The notes under the pieces are model-generated. The model ran no database searches. It saw only the letters and a list, made by a program, of their open reading frames with translations, and was not told the origin of the DNA. A stretch of DNA of 64,000 nucleotides from Sphingomonas sp. OV641 (GTDB lineage: Bacteria > Pseudomonadota > Alphaproteobacteria > Sphingomonadales > Sphingomonadaceae). Made by a program: the position numbers and the translations under genes. The stretch lies in contig NZ_FNZB01000005.1 of assembly GCF_900109205.1 (NCBI RefSeq), positions 73,561 through 137,560 on the forward strand. The letters run 5' to 3'. Numbering within the stretch: position 1 is the first letter of the stretch; every line of letters begins with the position of its first letter. Positions 8,515 through 17,113 of the stretch are shown here, piece by piece.

Positions 8515-9974
8515 TGCACACTCCCCTGCCCCCCGCCCGCTCACCTTTCCGCGTCTTTCGCCGGCGGTTTGCCGCCGGGCTCGCGAGCGCCGCCGCGCTC
8601 TCGATGATCCCGGCCGACATCGCCTCCGCTCAGGTCGCCGCCAAGATGAACGACTTTTTCAACGATGCCGGCGGTGCCGCCAACGTGACCGGGCCATCGG
8701 CCTATCAGGGGCAAAGTGCCGGTTATTATTCAGGTGGCAACGTTTGGACCCGCTTCCCCCAGCGCAGCGTCCAGCCCTTCAACCTGCAATTGCCGAGTGC
8801 TCGCGCCGGGTGCGGCGGGATCGACCTGTTCGCCGGCTCCTTCTCGTTCATCAACTCGGGCGAACTCGTCGCGATGATGAAGGGCGTCGCCAACAATGCG
8901 CTGGGCTTCGCCTTCAAGCTCGCCATCAGCAGCATCTCGCCGCAGATCTCGAAGGAGATCGACTTCCTGCAGGGCGCGGCGCAGCAGCTCAACCAGATGA
9001 ACATCTCGTCGTGCGAGGCCGCGCAGGGGTTGGTCGGGGCGGTGTGGCCCAAGATGCAGGGCGCGCGATCGACCATCTGCGCGGCGGTCGGCAACAGCCA
9101 GGGCAAGTTTTCCGACTGGGCCAAGGCGCGGCAGGGCTGCGGTGCCGGCGGTGAGCAGGATGCGACGCTCGAGGGCAATACCGACCCGAAGATGGCCGAC
9201 CATATTCCGGCCAAGCCGCGCAACTATACCTGGGAGGCGTTGAAGCGCTCCAACAAGTTCGGCGGCTTCGACAAGCAGTTCTCCGAATATCTGATGACGC
9301 TGGTCGGCACCGTCGTCATCAGCGGCAAGGACGCGGACCGGAGCATCAAGTATTTCGGCCCCGGCGAGGATGCGGTGGTGACCGCACTGCTCGACGGCAC
9401 CCAGAACGGCAACCCGGTCAAGATCCTGTCGTGCCGGGACGATGATTGCCTCGACATCAGCGAGCAATCGCTGCCGATCCCGACCGCGAGCGCGCTGCGC
9501 CCGCGCGTCAAGGCGATGATCGTATCGATGAACGGCAAGATCCGCACCGACAGCGCGCTCGACAATGCCGAGAAGCAGCTGCTCAACATGACCAACATCC
9601 CGCTCTACAAGATGCTGACCGTCCAGGCGCTCGCGCATTCGAGCTTCACCGACGGCGAGGTCGATGCGCTGGCCGAGGTCGTCGCGATCAACCTCCTCGC
9701 CTCGATGATCGACAACATGATCGACCGGGTGGTGACGCAGGTCGATTTCCAGCCCGCCGATCAGGCGACCGCCGAGACGTGGCGCGGGCAACTGGCCGAT
9801 GCGCGCAACAAATACGCGCAGCGTGACGTGAAGGTGAAGGACACCGTCACGATGGCGACCAACCTCATCAACCGTTCGGTGATGCTGGAATCGACACTCC
9901 AGAACGCGATGTCGCCGGGCATGCAGGCCGCGCTCAATTTCTCGCGGGGCCTGAGCGCGCAGGGGCTCAACTAA
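8514..9974 (+). CDS. traH: TraH, F-type pilus assembly protein
   Basis: 486 aa (F TraH about 458). A long Arg-rich signal peptide (FRRRFAAGLASAAALSM) is followed by the TraH family landmarks NVWTRFPQRSVQPFNLQLPS, GCGGIDLFAGSFSFINSGEL and a coiled C-terminal part. TraH is periplasmic or outer-membrane associated and required for pilus assembly. The ATG overlaps the traF stop. Order traF-traH-traG is the classical F arrangement. Confidence 0.95.
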   Translation: MHTPLPPARSPFRVFRRRFAAGLASAAALSMIPADIASAQVAAKMNDFFNDAGGAANVTGPSAYQGQSAGYYSGGNVWTRFPQRSVQPFNLQLPSARAGCGGIDLFAGSFSFINSGELVAMMKGVANNALGFAFKLAISSISPQISKEIDFLQGAAQQLNQMNISSCEAAQGLVGAVWPKMQGARSTICAAVGNSQGKFSDWAKARQGCGAGGEQDATLEGNTDPKMADHIPAKPRNYTWEALKRSNKFGGFDKQFSEYLMTLVGTVVISGKDADRSIKYFGPGEDAVVTALLDGTQNGNPVKILSCRDDDCLDISEQSLPIPTASALRPRVKAMIVSMNGKIRTDSALDNAEKQLLNMTNIPLYKMLTVQALAHSSFTDGEVDALAEVVAINLLASMIDNMIDRVVTQVDFQPADQATAETWRGQLADARNKYAQRDVKVKDTVTMATNLINRSVMLESTLQNAMSPGMQAALNFSRGLSAQGLN

Positions 9975-9987
9975 GGGGGCTTTGACG

Positions 9988-12915
9988 ATGGTCGAGGTGT
10001 TCACGATCGGGGGCGGCGAGTATATCGTCAACGTCTTCAACGCGGTCGCCGCGTGGACCGGAGGCGGCGGTTATCGCGCGCTGCTGCGCGTCGTCATGGT
10101 GCTCGGCTTCATCTACGCGCTGATGGCGGTCGCCTTCACGATGAACGTGCGCGCCTGGCTCAACTGGTTCCTGGGCTCCGCGCTTATCTATTCGTGCCTC
10201 ATGGTGCCGACCGTCACCGTCAAGGTCACTGACCGGATCAATCCCAGCCTCGCCCCCGCCGTCGTCGCCAACGTGCCGCTGGGTCTGGGCGTAATGGCCA
10301 GCTTCACCAGCCAGGTCGGCGACTGGCTGACGCGGACCGCCGAGACCGTGTTCGTGATGCCCAACGAACTCAACTATTCGACCAACGGCATGATCTACGG
10401 CTCGCGCCTGTTCGACATGACGCGCAACTTCCAGATCCGCGATGCCGAGTTTTCGACCAACCTCCAGATACACTTCAAGAATTGCGTGTTCGGCGACATC
10501 CTGCTGAATCGCAAGTCGCTGACCGTGTTGTCGCAAGCCAAAGACCTGTGGGCCGAGCTAGGACCGGGTTCGCCGGCGCGCGGACAGCCGTGGATCGCGC
10601 GCGACGGGTCGGGCATGAGCAGCCAGATCGTCACCTGCGAGCAGGCCTATAACCTGCTCAGTGCGCAATGGGTGCCGATGATCGAGGCGGCCACCAGCCT
10701 GTGGGGCAAGGAAGCCTATACCCGCCTGTCGACCGCGCAGGCGGCGGCCAAGCTGAAACAGGACATACCGGTCGTGGCTTCCGCCTTCACCGGCTCGTCG
10801 GGCGACTATACCTCGACCATGCGCCAGATGACCGCGATCAACGCCTTCATGCAGGCGCGCGACGGCATGGCCGGGGGGCCGGGGTCAGCCTCGATCGACA
10901 CCTTCGCTACTACCCGCGCCGACATCCAGGCGCGCAACACCTACAATTCGATCTCGCAGCAGGCGATGACCTGGGTCCCGATCCTCAACATCGTGCTGAC
11001 CGTCGTCTTCTACGCGATGTTCCCGGTGATCTTCCCACTGTTCCTGATGCCGCAGACCGGGGTCCAGGCATTGAAGGGCTATCTCACCGGCTTCTTCTAT
11101 CTCGCCTCCTGGGGGCCGCTCTACGTCATCCTCCACATGATCTGCATGAGCCGGGGCATGTCGGCTGCCAACGGGGTCGCCGAGGGCGGCGTGTCGCTTG
11201 GCAGCTTCGCGGGCATCGGCGCGGTCAACGCCGAGACCGCCACGATCGCGGGGTTCATGCTCATGAGCGTGCCGTTCATGGCGGCAGCCCTCTCACGCGG
11301 GGCCATGAGCATTTCGGGTCAGTCGATGTCGATGCTCAACCCGGCGCAGAACGCGGCCGAGGCAGCCGCCGTCGAGCAGACCACCGGCAATTACAGCTAC
11401 GGCAACGTCAGCTTCGCCAACTCGTCGTCGAACAACCTGCAAAGCAACCAGTGGCACGACGCGGCGAACTATTCGACCGGGGCGGCCGGGTTCACCGAGC
11501 GTGCGAGCAACGGCGCGACCCGATCGGCCTATGGCAACGGCGAGTCCGTCTACAATGTCTCGGGCGCGATGTCGCAGCTCGGGACCGGCTTCACCGAGAA
11601 CCGCGGCATCGCGGCCGATCTGCGCCAGACCGCCTCCGAGATGCGTCGCCAGGCGGTCAGCGAAGAGGAAGCCGCCGCGCGGATCCTGACCTCGACCAAC
11701 ACCGATCGCGCGTCGCAGGGCACCTCGACCACGATCGGGAGCGGGTTCGAGACATCCTCGTCTAACACCGACAGCAGCGGCGTCGAGAACTTCTACGGCA
11801 ACAGCGGCAGCACCTTCAACGGGATCGAGGACCGGTCCAGTGTCGGGAATGCCGCCCGGGTGACAGGATCGCATCGGCGCGCATCTGAAGACAACGACGT
11901 TACTCGCGGAGGCTATTCCGCTGCGCTAGGCCTCCCTGGTGGTGGTGGTGGCGGAAAGAATGCTGGGGCGAACGGAACTGGCCAGTCCGGCGGCGCTTCA
12001 GCGTCGTCGCCCAACCGTAGCCCGTCGATAAACGGCGGAATTGAAGGGGGTCGCGTCCTAAGCGCCCAAAATTCTGATAGTCTTCATCGTTCGACAGAAA
12101 GAACCCAATCTACGGATGACGCCAACACAGCGTCCGGCGGGATACGAAATGAAAAGTCCGCTGGTGATCGCATCACCGATGGAACTGGACATCAGGAGCG
12201 TTCCGCGCTCACTAGCCGCAACGAACGGTCAAGCACGGCGTCGCGCAGCCGCGAGCAGGCGCTTTCCGAGGCTGCGACCCATGAACTGCGCGCGCGCAAG
12301 CTGAACGAGCGGGCCGACCAGCTGTCGAACGAGGCCAGCTACATGGAGAGCCACAACTTCCAGGTCAGCCAGAACCTCAGCCAGGATTTCTCGCAGTGGT
12401 ACGAGCGTCGTATCGCAGGCCGTCAGGGTCTCGATGCCCCTTCGCCGCTTGCCGTCGTAATGACGCCGCAGCAGCGGCAGGTTCGCGATCAGTTGATGTC
12501 AGAGTATCTCGCCTCGTCGAAGCAGGAGATCATGGACTCGGTTGCCCCCCGCTTCCACGAGCCTGATCTCGTCGACGTCCCCGCCTCGCCCATCACATCG
12601 GAGGCGGATGTCCGCGGGCATCATCGTCCCGGTGGGCTACTGCCCGTCAACATCCCCGGATCGTTGCCTGACACGACCGGGGCGGCAGGCAGGATCGCAG
12701 CGGGCCAAGCCGGGATCGCTGATGCAGGACGCGCGGCTTCCGTCATGCGTCAGGGGCATCTGGATGCCGGGTCGGGTGTACGGGGTGAGGTCGATAAAGA
12801 TATGAACCGGCAATTCTTCACCGATCCGAAGGCCCGCGAGATGCCTGAGCTATTCCCTGGGTCACGCTATCTGAAGGAAAAGATCTTTGGCCCTAGTGAG
12901 CCCAAATCCAAATGA
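9988..12915 (+). CDS. traG: TraG, pilus assembly and mating-pair stabilisation/entry-exclusion protein
   Basis: 975 aa (F TraG about 938). ATG 9988 has AAGGGGG upstream. The N-terminal ~470 residues form the TraG_N domain with several membrane segments (near residues 27-70, 330-400, 415-450), then a Ser/Asn-rich periplasmic C-terminal region. The N-half assembles the pilus; in F the C-half stabilises mating and is the target of TraS entry exclusion. From about base 11,860 to 12,240 the coding sequence changes to more AT-rich codons and Gly/Ser-rich sequence, suggesting an exchanged segment. The last 23 bases overlap a convergent small gene. Confidence 0.93.
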   Translation: MVEVFTIGGGEYIVNVFNAVAAWTGGGGYRALLRVVMVLGFIYALMAVAFTMNVRAWLNWFLGSALIYSCLMVPTVTVKVTDRINPSLAPAVVANVPLGLGVMASFTSQVGDWLTRTAETVFVMPNELNYSTNGMIYGSRLFDMTRNFQIRDAEFSTNLQIHFKNCVFGDILLNRKSLTVLSQAKDLWAELGPGSPARGQPWIARDGSGMSSQIVTCEQAYNLLSAQWVPMIEAATSLWGKEAYTRLSTAQAAAKLKQDIPVVASAFTGSSGDYTSTMRQMTAINAFMQARDGMAGGPGSASIDTFATTRADIQARNTYNSISQQAMTWVPILNIVLTVVFYAMFPVIFPLFLMPQTGVQALKGYLTGFFYLASWGPLYVILHMICMSRGMSAANGVAEGGVSLGSFAGIGAVNAETATIAGFMLMSVPFMAAALSRGAMSISGQSMSMLNPAQNAAEAAAVEQTTGNYSYGNVSFANSSSNNLQSNQWHDAANYSTGAAGFTERASNGATRSAYGNGESVYNVSGAMSQLGTGFTENRGIAADLRQTASEMRRQAVSEEEAAARILTSTNTDRASQGTSTTIGSGFETSSSNTDSSGVENFYGNSGSTFNGIEDRSSVGNAARVTGSHRRASEDNDVTRGGYSAALGLPGGGGGGKNAGANGTGQSGGASASSPNRSPSINGGIEGGRVLSAQNSDSLHRSTERTQSTDDANTASGGIRNEKSAGDRITDGTGHQERSALTSRNERSSTASRSREQALSEAATHELRARKLNERADQLSNEASYMESHNFQVSQNLSQDFSQWYERRIAGRQGLDAPSPLAVVMTPQQRQVRDQLMSEYLASSKQEIMDSVAPRFHEPDLVDVPASPITSEADVRGHHRPGGLLPVNIPGSLPDTTGAAGRIAAGQAGIADAGRAASVMRQGHLDAGSGVRGEVDKDMNRQFFTDPKAREMPELFPGSRYLKEKIFGPSEPKSK

Positions 12916-13090
12916 GAAGAGCCGCAAGGACCGCATAAGACAAATATCGTCCTATCCTTGAACCCTTGGTTTCATTCCCGTCCTGATCGTAGAAGCGTCG
13001 ATCCTCATCGAAGGCTGGATTATGCTTCTCGACATAGATGGGGCCGGCAGGGTTATCCTTAGTGATAAGGTACATGTCGATGTCGTACAT
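12893..13090 (-). CDS. Small tail-anchored protein convergent with traG; entry-exclusion candidate
   Basis: 65 aa, not recognised by family. ATG 13090 is preceded by a textbook AGGAGG at 7-base spacing. The first 50 residues are polar and acidic/basic mixed (MYDIDMYLITKDNP...), and the last 15 form a hydrophobic anchor (SYAVLAALLIWIWAH), so it should sit in the inner membrane with its bulk in the cytoplasm. It is the only - strand gene in the transfer region and its 3' end overlaps that of traG, next to the compositionally unusual traG C-terminus. A TraS-like exclusion role is an inference from place and topology. Confidence 0.7.
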   Translation of the reverse strand: MYDIDMYLITKDNPAGPIYVEKHNPAFDEDRRFYDQDGNETKGSRIGRYLSYAVLAALLIWIWAH

Positions 13091-13120
13091 AGCCCAGCCT
13101 CCTCGCGCGAAGGGTAGACC

Positions 13121-13444
13121 ATGACAACGAGGTTCACAACCGAACGCTCCCGCACCACCGAACAGGTGGAGTTCGATCCGCGATCGGGCGTGGTGCTTGC
13201 GTTCTCGTGGCTGCTGGTGCTGGCACTGGGGCTGCTGCCGCTCGCCGAGGCGAGCATGGCGCGCAGTCCCTCGATCGCGACGCCGGCGCTGATCGCCTTC
13301 TTCGTGGCGGTGGCGAGCGGTATCGTGCTGCGGCGCCGCTATACCTGGGTCGGGCTCGCGATGCACATCTACGGCCAGATCGCGATCTGGCTGTCGTTGT
13401 TCGTGATGTCGCTGGCCGCCGTGCTGTTCGTGGCGGGCGCATGA
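13121..13444 (+). CDS. Small inner-membrane protein
   Basis: 107 aa with ATG 13121 after AGGG. Three hydrophobic stretches (about residues 23-42, 50-69, 80-105) indicate a polytopic membrane protein of unknown family. It diverges from the small - strand gene (31 bases between starts), so the two share a very short promoter region. The stop overlaps the start of the GGDEF-like gene (ATGA), so the pair is probably cotranslated. A sensor-membrane partner role is possible but unproven. Confidence 0.72.
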   Translation: MTTRFTTERSRTTEQVEFDPRSGVVLAFSWLLVLALGLLPLAEASMARSPSIATPALIAFFVAVASGIVLRRRYTWVGLAMHIYGQIAIWLSLFVMSLAAVLFVAGA

Positions 13445-14424
13445 CCGATCGGCGCAACAGGCCGGGCAGCGGTGCGGTCGTGCTCAGGTTCCTCGACGCG
13501 CACCAACTGGAGCATACGCCCCGGCATTATGCTTTCGCGCACCGCTACCTCCTTGGACGCGATGCTTCCTTCAGGGCGCAGGTCGACGAACTGATCGATG
13601 GCGGCGTCCGGCTGACCGAACGCCAGGTGGCCAGCTTCACGCCCGTCCCTTCACCAGAGATCGCCGCCAACGATCGACTGCTTCCCGATATCGAACGCAT
13701 CTCGTTGGGTATCCTCGCAATCATCACCCAGGCGAACGACGAGGCGTCGGCGCTGACCCGCGAACTCACGCTCGCCGCGGCCGAACTGGTCGAGGGCGAT
13801 GCGCAGACCGTGCGCGCGGTCGTCATGCGGATGCTGGCGCAAAGCCGCTCGGCCGAGCAGTCATTCGCCGCGGTCAGCAGCCAGACTCGCGCTCTCCATG
13901 ACGATCTGCGTGCGATCCTCGACGTCGTCGAACAGGATCCCGCGACCGGGGCGCTGTCGCATGACGCGGTCCTCGACCGGCTCGCGAGCGCCCTGGCAAC
14001 GGAGCCGCAGGACCTGTCGGTCGCGATGTTCAATCTCGATCACGGCAGGGATGTGCGTACGACGCATGGCGAAGCGGTCGCGGTGCGCGTGCTGCGCGTC
14101 CTTGTCGGGACCCTTGCCGAACAATGCCGCCCGTCCGCGATCGGACGGGCCGGCGACGATCGGCTGCTCGCCATCTTCCCGAACATGCCGGCGCCCGACC
14201 TCGGCGCCCTCCTCGATGCCGCCCGTCAGGCATTCGCCGCCCGGCGGATGAAGGTACGCGAAAGCGATGTCGAACTCGGCAGGATGACCTTCTCGGCCGG
14301 CGTCGCACCTGCCCGCTCGCGGACGCTCGATGAACTCCTCGGGGCACTCGCCATCCTCGCGGCTCGTGCCGGCGCCGATGGCGATGTCATCGTCAGTGAA
14401 CCGCCCGTGGTGGAAATCCGATGA
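13441..14424 (+). CDS. Degenerate GGDEF-domain protein
   Basis: 327 aa. Residues 1-130 match the N-terminal helical module found in alphaproteobacterial diguanylate cyclases (LRFLDAHQLEHTPRHYAFAHRYL, then GVRLTERQVASF). Residues about 155-320 have the GGDEF fold outline (LSVAMFNLDHGRDVRTTHGEAVAVRVLRV). The signature loop reads GRAGDDRL where GGDEF is expected, so cyclase activity is doubtful and a c-di-GMP- or GTP-binding role is more likely. It overlaps the upstream membrane gene. Its presence beside the tra operon suggests signalling control of transfer; this is inference. Confidence 0.8.
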   Translation: MTDRRNRPGSGAVVLRFLDAHQLEHTPRHYAFAHRYLLGRDASFRAQVDELIDGGVRLTERQVASFTPVPSPEIAANDRLLPDIERISLGILAIITQANDEASALTRELTLAAAELVEGDAQTVRAVVMRMLAQSRSAEQSFAAVSSQTRALHDDLRAILDVVEQDPATGALSHDAVLDRLASALATEPQDLSVAMFNLDHGRDVRTTHGEAVAVRVLRVLVGTLAEQCRPSAIGRAGDDRLLAIFPNMPAPDLGALLDAARQAFAARRMKVRESDVELGRMTFSAGVAPARSRTLDELLGALAILAARAGADGDVIVSEPPVVEIR

Positions 14425-14437
14425 TCGCCGGCGCAGG

Positions 14438-15136
14438 ATGGCGCGAGCCACGTCACACAGGGAGGCGATCGTCTGTAATCGGTATCGACTGAGCGCCAGC
14501 CAAGCGGAGGTGATGCGGGCGTGCGGCTATGAGCCGCCCTACCCCGAGGACGCGAACTTCCCCGTGCCGCGCGAGATTTTTCCGACCGGCAAGAAGACCG
14601 CGCGGCATGGCCTGGTCGTGCGCCGATCGGGCGAAGGCAACCGCCCGCTCGAGCCCGTGGCGATGGAATGGGGCTTCCCGACGAAGGTCGCGAGCAAGCG
14701 CGATCCGGCGGTGAAGCTCGACAAGTACGTCACCAATGCGCGCAACCTTTCGTCCTCGATGTGGAAGCCCTCGATCGCGAACCCCGAGCGGCGCTGCCTC
14801 GTACCTTTCACGCACTTCGCCGAGCCGCATCCCGAAGGCGGCAAGGGCGACGACGGCAAGCCGCGCCAGGTCTGGTTCTCGTTGCCTGACCGGCCGATCG
14901 GCTTCTTCGCGGGGCTCTGGCGACCGACCGAGCGTGGCGACGCCTATGCCTTTTGCACCACCAGCCCGAACGAGACGGTCGCGCCGTGGCATTCCAAGGC
15001 GATGCCGGCGATCCTGCATCCGGACGACTTCACGACCTGGCTCGACGGCGATCATGCGGCGGCATTGGCGCTGGTGCGCCCGTATGACGGCGAAATGCGC
15101 GAACAGGTCGCAACACCCGATGGCGGTGACGCCTGA
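14438..15136 (+). CDS. SRAP (YedK/HMCES-type) abasic-site protein, start uncertain
   Basis: SRAP proteins crosslink to abasic sites in single-stranded DNA through an N-terminal Cys at position 2, a useful activity when plasmid DNA enters single-stranded. The family core is clear: CNRYRLS, PREIFPTGKK, MEWGFPTKVASKRDP, NARNLSSSMWK, RRCLVPFTHFAE and PWHSKAMPAIL. The nearest ATG (14438) would put the catalytic Cys at residue 13. The strong ribosome site AGGGAGG instead points at AUC 14468 or GUC 14471, directly before the TGT codon. Either a non-AUG start is used or the protein is inactive or processed. A second, broken copy lies near 42.7-43.2 kb. Confidence 0.85.
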   Translation: MARATSHREAIVCNRYRLSASQAEVMRACGYEPPYPEDANFPVPREIFPTGKKTARHGLVVRRSGEGNRPLEPVAMEWGFPTKVASKRDPAVKLDKYVTNARNLSSSMWKPSIANPERRCLVPFTHFAEPHPEGGKGDDGKPRQVWFSLPDRPIGFFAGLWRPTERGDAYAFCTTSPNETVAPWHSKAMPAILHPDDFTTWLDGDHAAALALVRPYDGEMREQVATPDGGDA

Positions 15137-15182
15137 TCGTGGATAGGGTTCGCCTGGGAAATCACAGCAAGGGAACATATAC

Positions 15183-15467
15183 GTGGCAGTTACGACGTCC
15201 GATCTCGCCGACCAGCTCGTCAACACCCATGGTCTCGCCAAGAGCGATGCCAAGAAGCTGGTCGATGCCGTCTTTGCCAATCTGACCGCGGCGGTCGCCG
15301 GGGGTGAGGAAGTGAGCATCAACGGCTTCGGCAAGTTCAAGGTGAAGGACGTGCCCGAGCGGCAGGGTCGCAATCCGTCGAATGGCGAGGCGATCACGAT
15401 CGCGGCACAGCGCAAGCTGACGTTCGCGCCGGCCAAGCAGGTCCGCGACCGCATGAACGGCAACTGA
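15183..15467 (+). CDS. hup: HU-family DNA-binding protein
   Basis: 94 aa, standard HU length. GTG start at 15183 with AAGGGA upstream. The HU pattern is complete: helical N-half (AKSDAKKLVDAVFANLTAAV), the EEVSINGFGKFKVKDVPERQGRNPSNGEAI DNA-binding arm region, and a final helix. It binds and bends DNA, probably as a plasmid nucleoid protein or a cofactor for the transfer/recombination machinery. A strong hairpin follows the stop codon. Confidence 0.95.
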   Translation: MAVTTSDLADQLVNTHGLAKSDAKKLVDAVFANLTAAVAGGEEVSINGFGKFKVKDVPERQGRNPSNGEAITIAAQRKLTFAPAKQVRDRMNGN

Positions 15468-15477
15468 GAACCACCAC

Positions 15478-15499
15478 CGGCGGGCGAAACCGCCCGCCG
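15478..15499 (+). terminator. GC-rich hairpin after the HU gene
   Basis: A perfect 9-bp stem (CGGCGGGCG / CGCCCGCCG) with an AAAC loop lies 10 bases after the HU stop. There is no T-run after it, so it may stabilise the 3' end or act as a Rho-assisted terminator. The next gene starts 19 bases downstream. Confidence 0.6.
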
Positions 15500-15517
15500 A
15501 ATGAACCGGGAGGCGAT

Positions 15518-15676
15518 ATGTCGGAAAATGTCATGGACTTGCGCGCACGCGCTGCCGCTGCCCTGGCGGAAGCCGCCGAAGCCGAGTTGCCGAACCAGCG
15601 CGAGCGTGCGCTGCGTTCGGCCGAGAGCTGGACGAAGATGGCCGACATGCGGGAGCGCTTCGGTGCCAGACGGTGA
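15518..15676 (+). CDS. Small Ala/Glu-rich helical protein
   Basis: 52 aa, too short for many gene callers but preceded by GGGAGG at 5-6 base spacing. The chain is almost entirely helix-forming (DLRARAAAALAEAAEAELPNQRERALRSAESWTKMADMRERFGARR) with no cysteine or membrane span. It overlaps the next small gene by 14 bases. Function unknown; its high charge and place after HU are compatible with a DNA- or RNA-associated plasmid protein. Confidence 0.6.
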   Translation: MSENVMDLRARAAAALAEAAEAELPNQRERALRSAESWTKMADMRERFGARR

Positions 15677-15848
15677 CGATGATGCTGGAGGCGTCGTGCT
15701 CGATCCCGCCAACCTCCGCGCGGTCGCGCTGATGGTCGAGTGGCTCGACGACAAGGCGGTGATCGAGATCTACGAGGCGGCGGAAGGCGCAGGCCCCGTG
15801 GCCGACCTTGCCGCCGAGCAGATGCGCGTTCGCGATCTGGACTTCTGA
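15663..15848 (+). CDS. Small acidic protein
   Basis: 61 aa from GTG 15663 (GGGAG 7 bases upstream), or about 50 aa from GTG 15696, which follows GGAGG at 4 bases. The core LRAVALMVEWLDDKAVIEIYEAAEGAGPVADLAAEQMRVRD is acidic and helical. The stop overlaps the ATG of the SGNH hydrolase (TGATG), and the start overlaps the preceding small gene, so the three form one coupled unit. Family not recognised. Confidence 0.58.
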   Translation: MPDGDDDAGGVVLDPANLRAVALMVEWLDDKAVIEIYEAAEGAGPVADLAAEQMRVRDLDF

Positions 15849-16378
15849 TGCCACTCCCGCCCCCGCCACCTGCCTGCATCGTGATCGGCGACAGCATCGC
15901 GGTGGGAACCGCAGGCGCGCTCGCCAGCGAGGGGTTGCGTTGCGAGGTTCACGCGCGCGTCGGTGCGTCCTCTGCTGAAATGCTGCGAACCTTCACCGAT
16001 GGCGCACTCCGGGAGCGAGCGGTGATCGCGCTGGGATCGAACGACGCTGGCAATCCGAACCTGTTGCGCAATCTCGTTGCGCTGCGACAACGGGTCAGGG
16101 CCGCGCGGGTTACCTGGGTCACTCCCTACGCGCCGGCAGCGGCGCGAATCAGCGCGGCCATCGCGCGATCGTTCGGCGATGAGATTGTCCATCTCACAGC
16201 GATCGATAGCCGGGATGGCATCCACCCCGTCAGCTATCGATCGGTCGCATTATCGCTGTCGTCGTCTCCGAGATACGGTGAAGATAGAGTTGCCGTTGCG
16301 CGGCAACCTCGAACCGTATCCCCTGCCCCCGCTGCTGCTGCTCGGCCGGTTCGCCAAGCAGTCGTGATGACGTTCTGA
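15848..16378 (+). CDS. SGNH-hydrolase-like protein
   Basis: 176 aa. The three blocks of the SGNH/GDSL fold are present: IVIGDSIAVG (catalytic Ser of GDS), ALGSNDAGN (oxyanion Asn) and DGIHP (catalytic Asp/His). No signal peptide is evident, so it may act in the cytoplasm or be carried by the transfer machinery. Small SGNH hydrolases deacetylate or cleave esters on sugars and peptidoglycan; the substrate here is unknown. The C-terminal ~45 residues are low complexity. Confidence 0.8.
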   Translation: MPLPPPPPACIVIGDSIAVGTAGALASEGLRCEVHARVGASSAEMLRTFTDGALRERAVIALGSNDAGNPNLLRNLVALRQRVRAARVTWVTPYAPAAARISAAIARSFGDEIVHLTAIDSRDGIHPVSYRSVALSLSSSPRYGEDRVAVARQPRTVSPAPAAAARPVRQAVVMTF

Positions 16379-16522
16379 TATCTGTGCGATAAGCTCGTCA
16401 GTGATTGACCAAGCGATAGTCGCCAAGGCCAGCGTGGACGCCGAGTGCGTTGATCATGGTCGCCGGTCTTGCCGGTCGATTATCGAACCACCTCCGAGCC
16501 GGTGTCAGAAAGAGGATGGATG

Positions 16523-17044
16523 ATGACCGAGCCGAAGATTCCGATCGAGCAGAAGTCACCGCGCGACGCGATCCGGGCTATCGCCCGATCACCGTTCCGG
16601 TTGTCGGTTTCGTCCTGTGTGCTCGCGGCGATCGCGCTCCTCCTGCCCTTCATCGGGGTGCGGATCGACATCGGGTTCGTGGACCAGCGTATCTGGCTCA
16701 ACGGCTTCGACGCAGCCGGCTGGGTTGCGATCGTGACGCTCAGCCTGTTCGTGTCTGCAACGGCCGCACGACGGCTCGAACAGATCGCCTCTTATCGCAG
16801 CGTGCTCGAAATGGCTGCGGTCGCTGGCGCGGCGATCACCATCCTCGTTGCGTGGTTCTACAACCCGGCGGCTGATCTTATCGAACCCTTCATGCTGCTC
16901 GAGCGTCAGTTCACGCCTGCTGGCGAGAGCTCGCAGCAGATGGTTCGACAATATCCCCACATCGGCACTGTGGTACTCGTCGCCGCGAGCAACCTTGTCA
17001 TGCTCGCGCGGCGGCGAGATCGCAACGTATCGGCGGACCGCTAG
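16523..17044 (+). CDS. Integral membrane protein, four predicted spans
   Basis: 173 aa, no family recognised. AGAGG lies 7 bases before ATG 16523 (ATG 16520 immediately precedes it). Hydrophobic segments at about residues 29-47, 66-82, 92-112 and 145-162 suggest four spans with a basic C-terminus (RRRDRN). It closes the + strand block that began with the tra operon and faces the resolvase gene, which is transcribed towards it. Confidence 0.7.
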   Translation: MTEPKIPIEQKSPRDAIRAIARSPFRLSVSSCVLAAIALLLPFIGVRIDIGFVDQRIWLNGFDAAGWVAIVTLSLFVSATAARRLEQIASYRSVLEMAAVAGAAITILVAWFYNPAADLIEPFMLLERQFTPAGESSQQMVRQYPHIGTVVLVAASNLVMLARRRDRNVSADR

Positions 17045-17051
17045 TTGTAAA

Positions 17052-17113
17052 CGGCACGTAGGCTTTGCAAAAATCTGATTTCATCCGATTGGCGTTGCAA
17101 CCGTTACGTGCCG
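17052..17113. terminator. Inverted repeat between convergent genes
   Basis: CGGCACGTA (17052-17060) and TACGTGCCG (17105-17113) form an inverted repeat, with GCAA/TTGC bases able to extend it inward. It lies between the convergent membrane protein and resolvase genes, and overlaps the resolvase stop. A bidirectional terminator is the simplest reading; a recombinase site is the alternative. Confidence 0.4.

Noticed and set aside
14453..15754. 433-aa - strand frame across SRAP and HU genes
   Set aside because: Shadow of SRAP and HU; Arg/Pro/Ala-biased composition and no motif.
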